From a bacterium (GTDB taxonomy: Bacteria > AUK180): a stretch of 14,721 nt of DNA. The notes beneath the pieces are model-generated. The model was not told where the DNA came from and did no database searches. It saw only the letters and a list, made by a program, of their open reading frames with translations. Made by a program: the position numbers and the translations under genes. The stretch covers positions 1-14,721 of the forward strand of contig JAUXGM010000045.1 of assembly GCA_030622125.1 (NCBI GenBank), written 5' to 3'. This document shows, in pieces, positions 14,686 through 14,721 of the stretch; the stretch's first letter is position 1, and every line of letters begins with the position of its first letter.

Positions 14686-14721
14686 GAATCCGGGACACAG
14701 TCTTGGGACACACCAAAAAAA
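14686..14721 (-). repeat. Dispersed GTGTCCC repeat, right copy of an inverted pair
   Basis: Reverse complement of the repeat at 227-262 with one mismatch in 36 bases, including the run of seven T at its outer end. The window stops at its last base, so the repeat may continue. If the window is a contig, assembly may have broken here because of repeat copies elsewhere. Confidence 0.85.

Noticed and set aside
1-14721. Whole window as a composite transposon or genomic island bounded by inverted repeats
   Set aside because: No transposase, integrase, tRNA target or target-site duplication is seen. The genes inside (rpsT, holA, deoB, ade, queH) are core functions, and the repeats resemble dispersed intergenic elements.

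Overview
The window is a low-GC bacterial chromosomal segment of mostly housekeeping genes. It could be one contig, because its last bases fall inside a dispersed repeat. Nothing in it fixes the taxon. AT-rich spacers, lipid-anchored binding and surface proteins, a LipM-type octanoyltransferase, a chemoreceptor and mobile-looking intergenic repeats suggest an uncultured, motile, probably fermentative lineage; this is inference. Sigma70-type promoters are unusually easy to read: TTGACA/TTGACT/TTTACA, 17-base spacers, and -10 boxes TAAAAT or TATACT.

Left flank (1-480): no credible gene. It holds repeats (GTGTCCC-type units, a 14-base tandem repeat, two hairpins) and then the rpsT promoter. rpsT (481-762, +) follows, and its 3' end overlaps that of holA on the other strand.

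Main block (731-12911, -): nine tightly packed genes, read right to left. They are an FHA-domain protein, a phosphopentomutase with an extra C-terminal domain (deoB), adenine deaminase (ade), two CUT1-type ABC permeases (the second with a large extracytoplasmic insertion), the lipoprotein solute-binding protein, a methyl-accepting chemotaxis protein, LipM octanoyltransferase and DNA polymerase III delta (holA). Several junctions are 4-base ATGA overlaps or gaps of about 10 bases, so this is probably one operon, with a main promoter before the FHA gene and a possible second one before deoB. The first part joins purine-base salvage and ribose-phosphate interconversion to an importer and a chemoreceptor. 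A nucleoside- or sugar-scavenging role is a reasonable but unproven reading. No transporter ATPase gene is present, so a shared ATPase encoded elsewhere is likely.

Right part (12940-14721, +): a back-to-back divergent promoter drives a small lipoprotein with two probable Ig-like domains. After a 179-base spacer with its own promoter and a 10-codon mini-ORF comes queH (epoxyqueuosine reductase). The window ends in dispersed repeats, including a 36-base near-perfect inverted copy of the left-flank repeat.

The observations most worth pursuing are the DeoB C-terminal fusion, the domain inserted into the MalG-like permease, the apparently degenerate NTPase fused to FHA, the leaderless promoter architecture, and the inverted GTGTCCC repeats at both ends. 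No convincing new defence or mobile system is visible.
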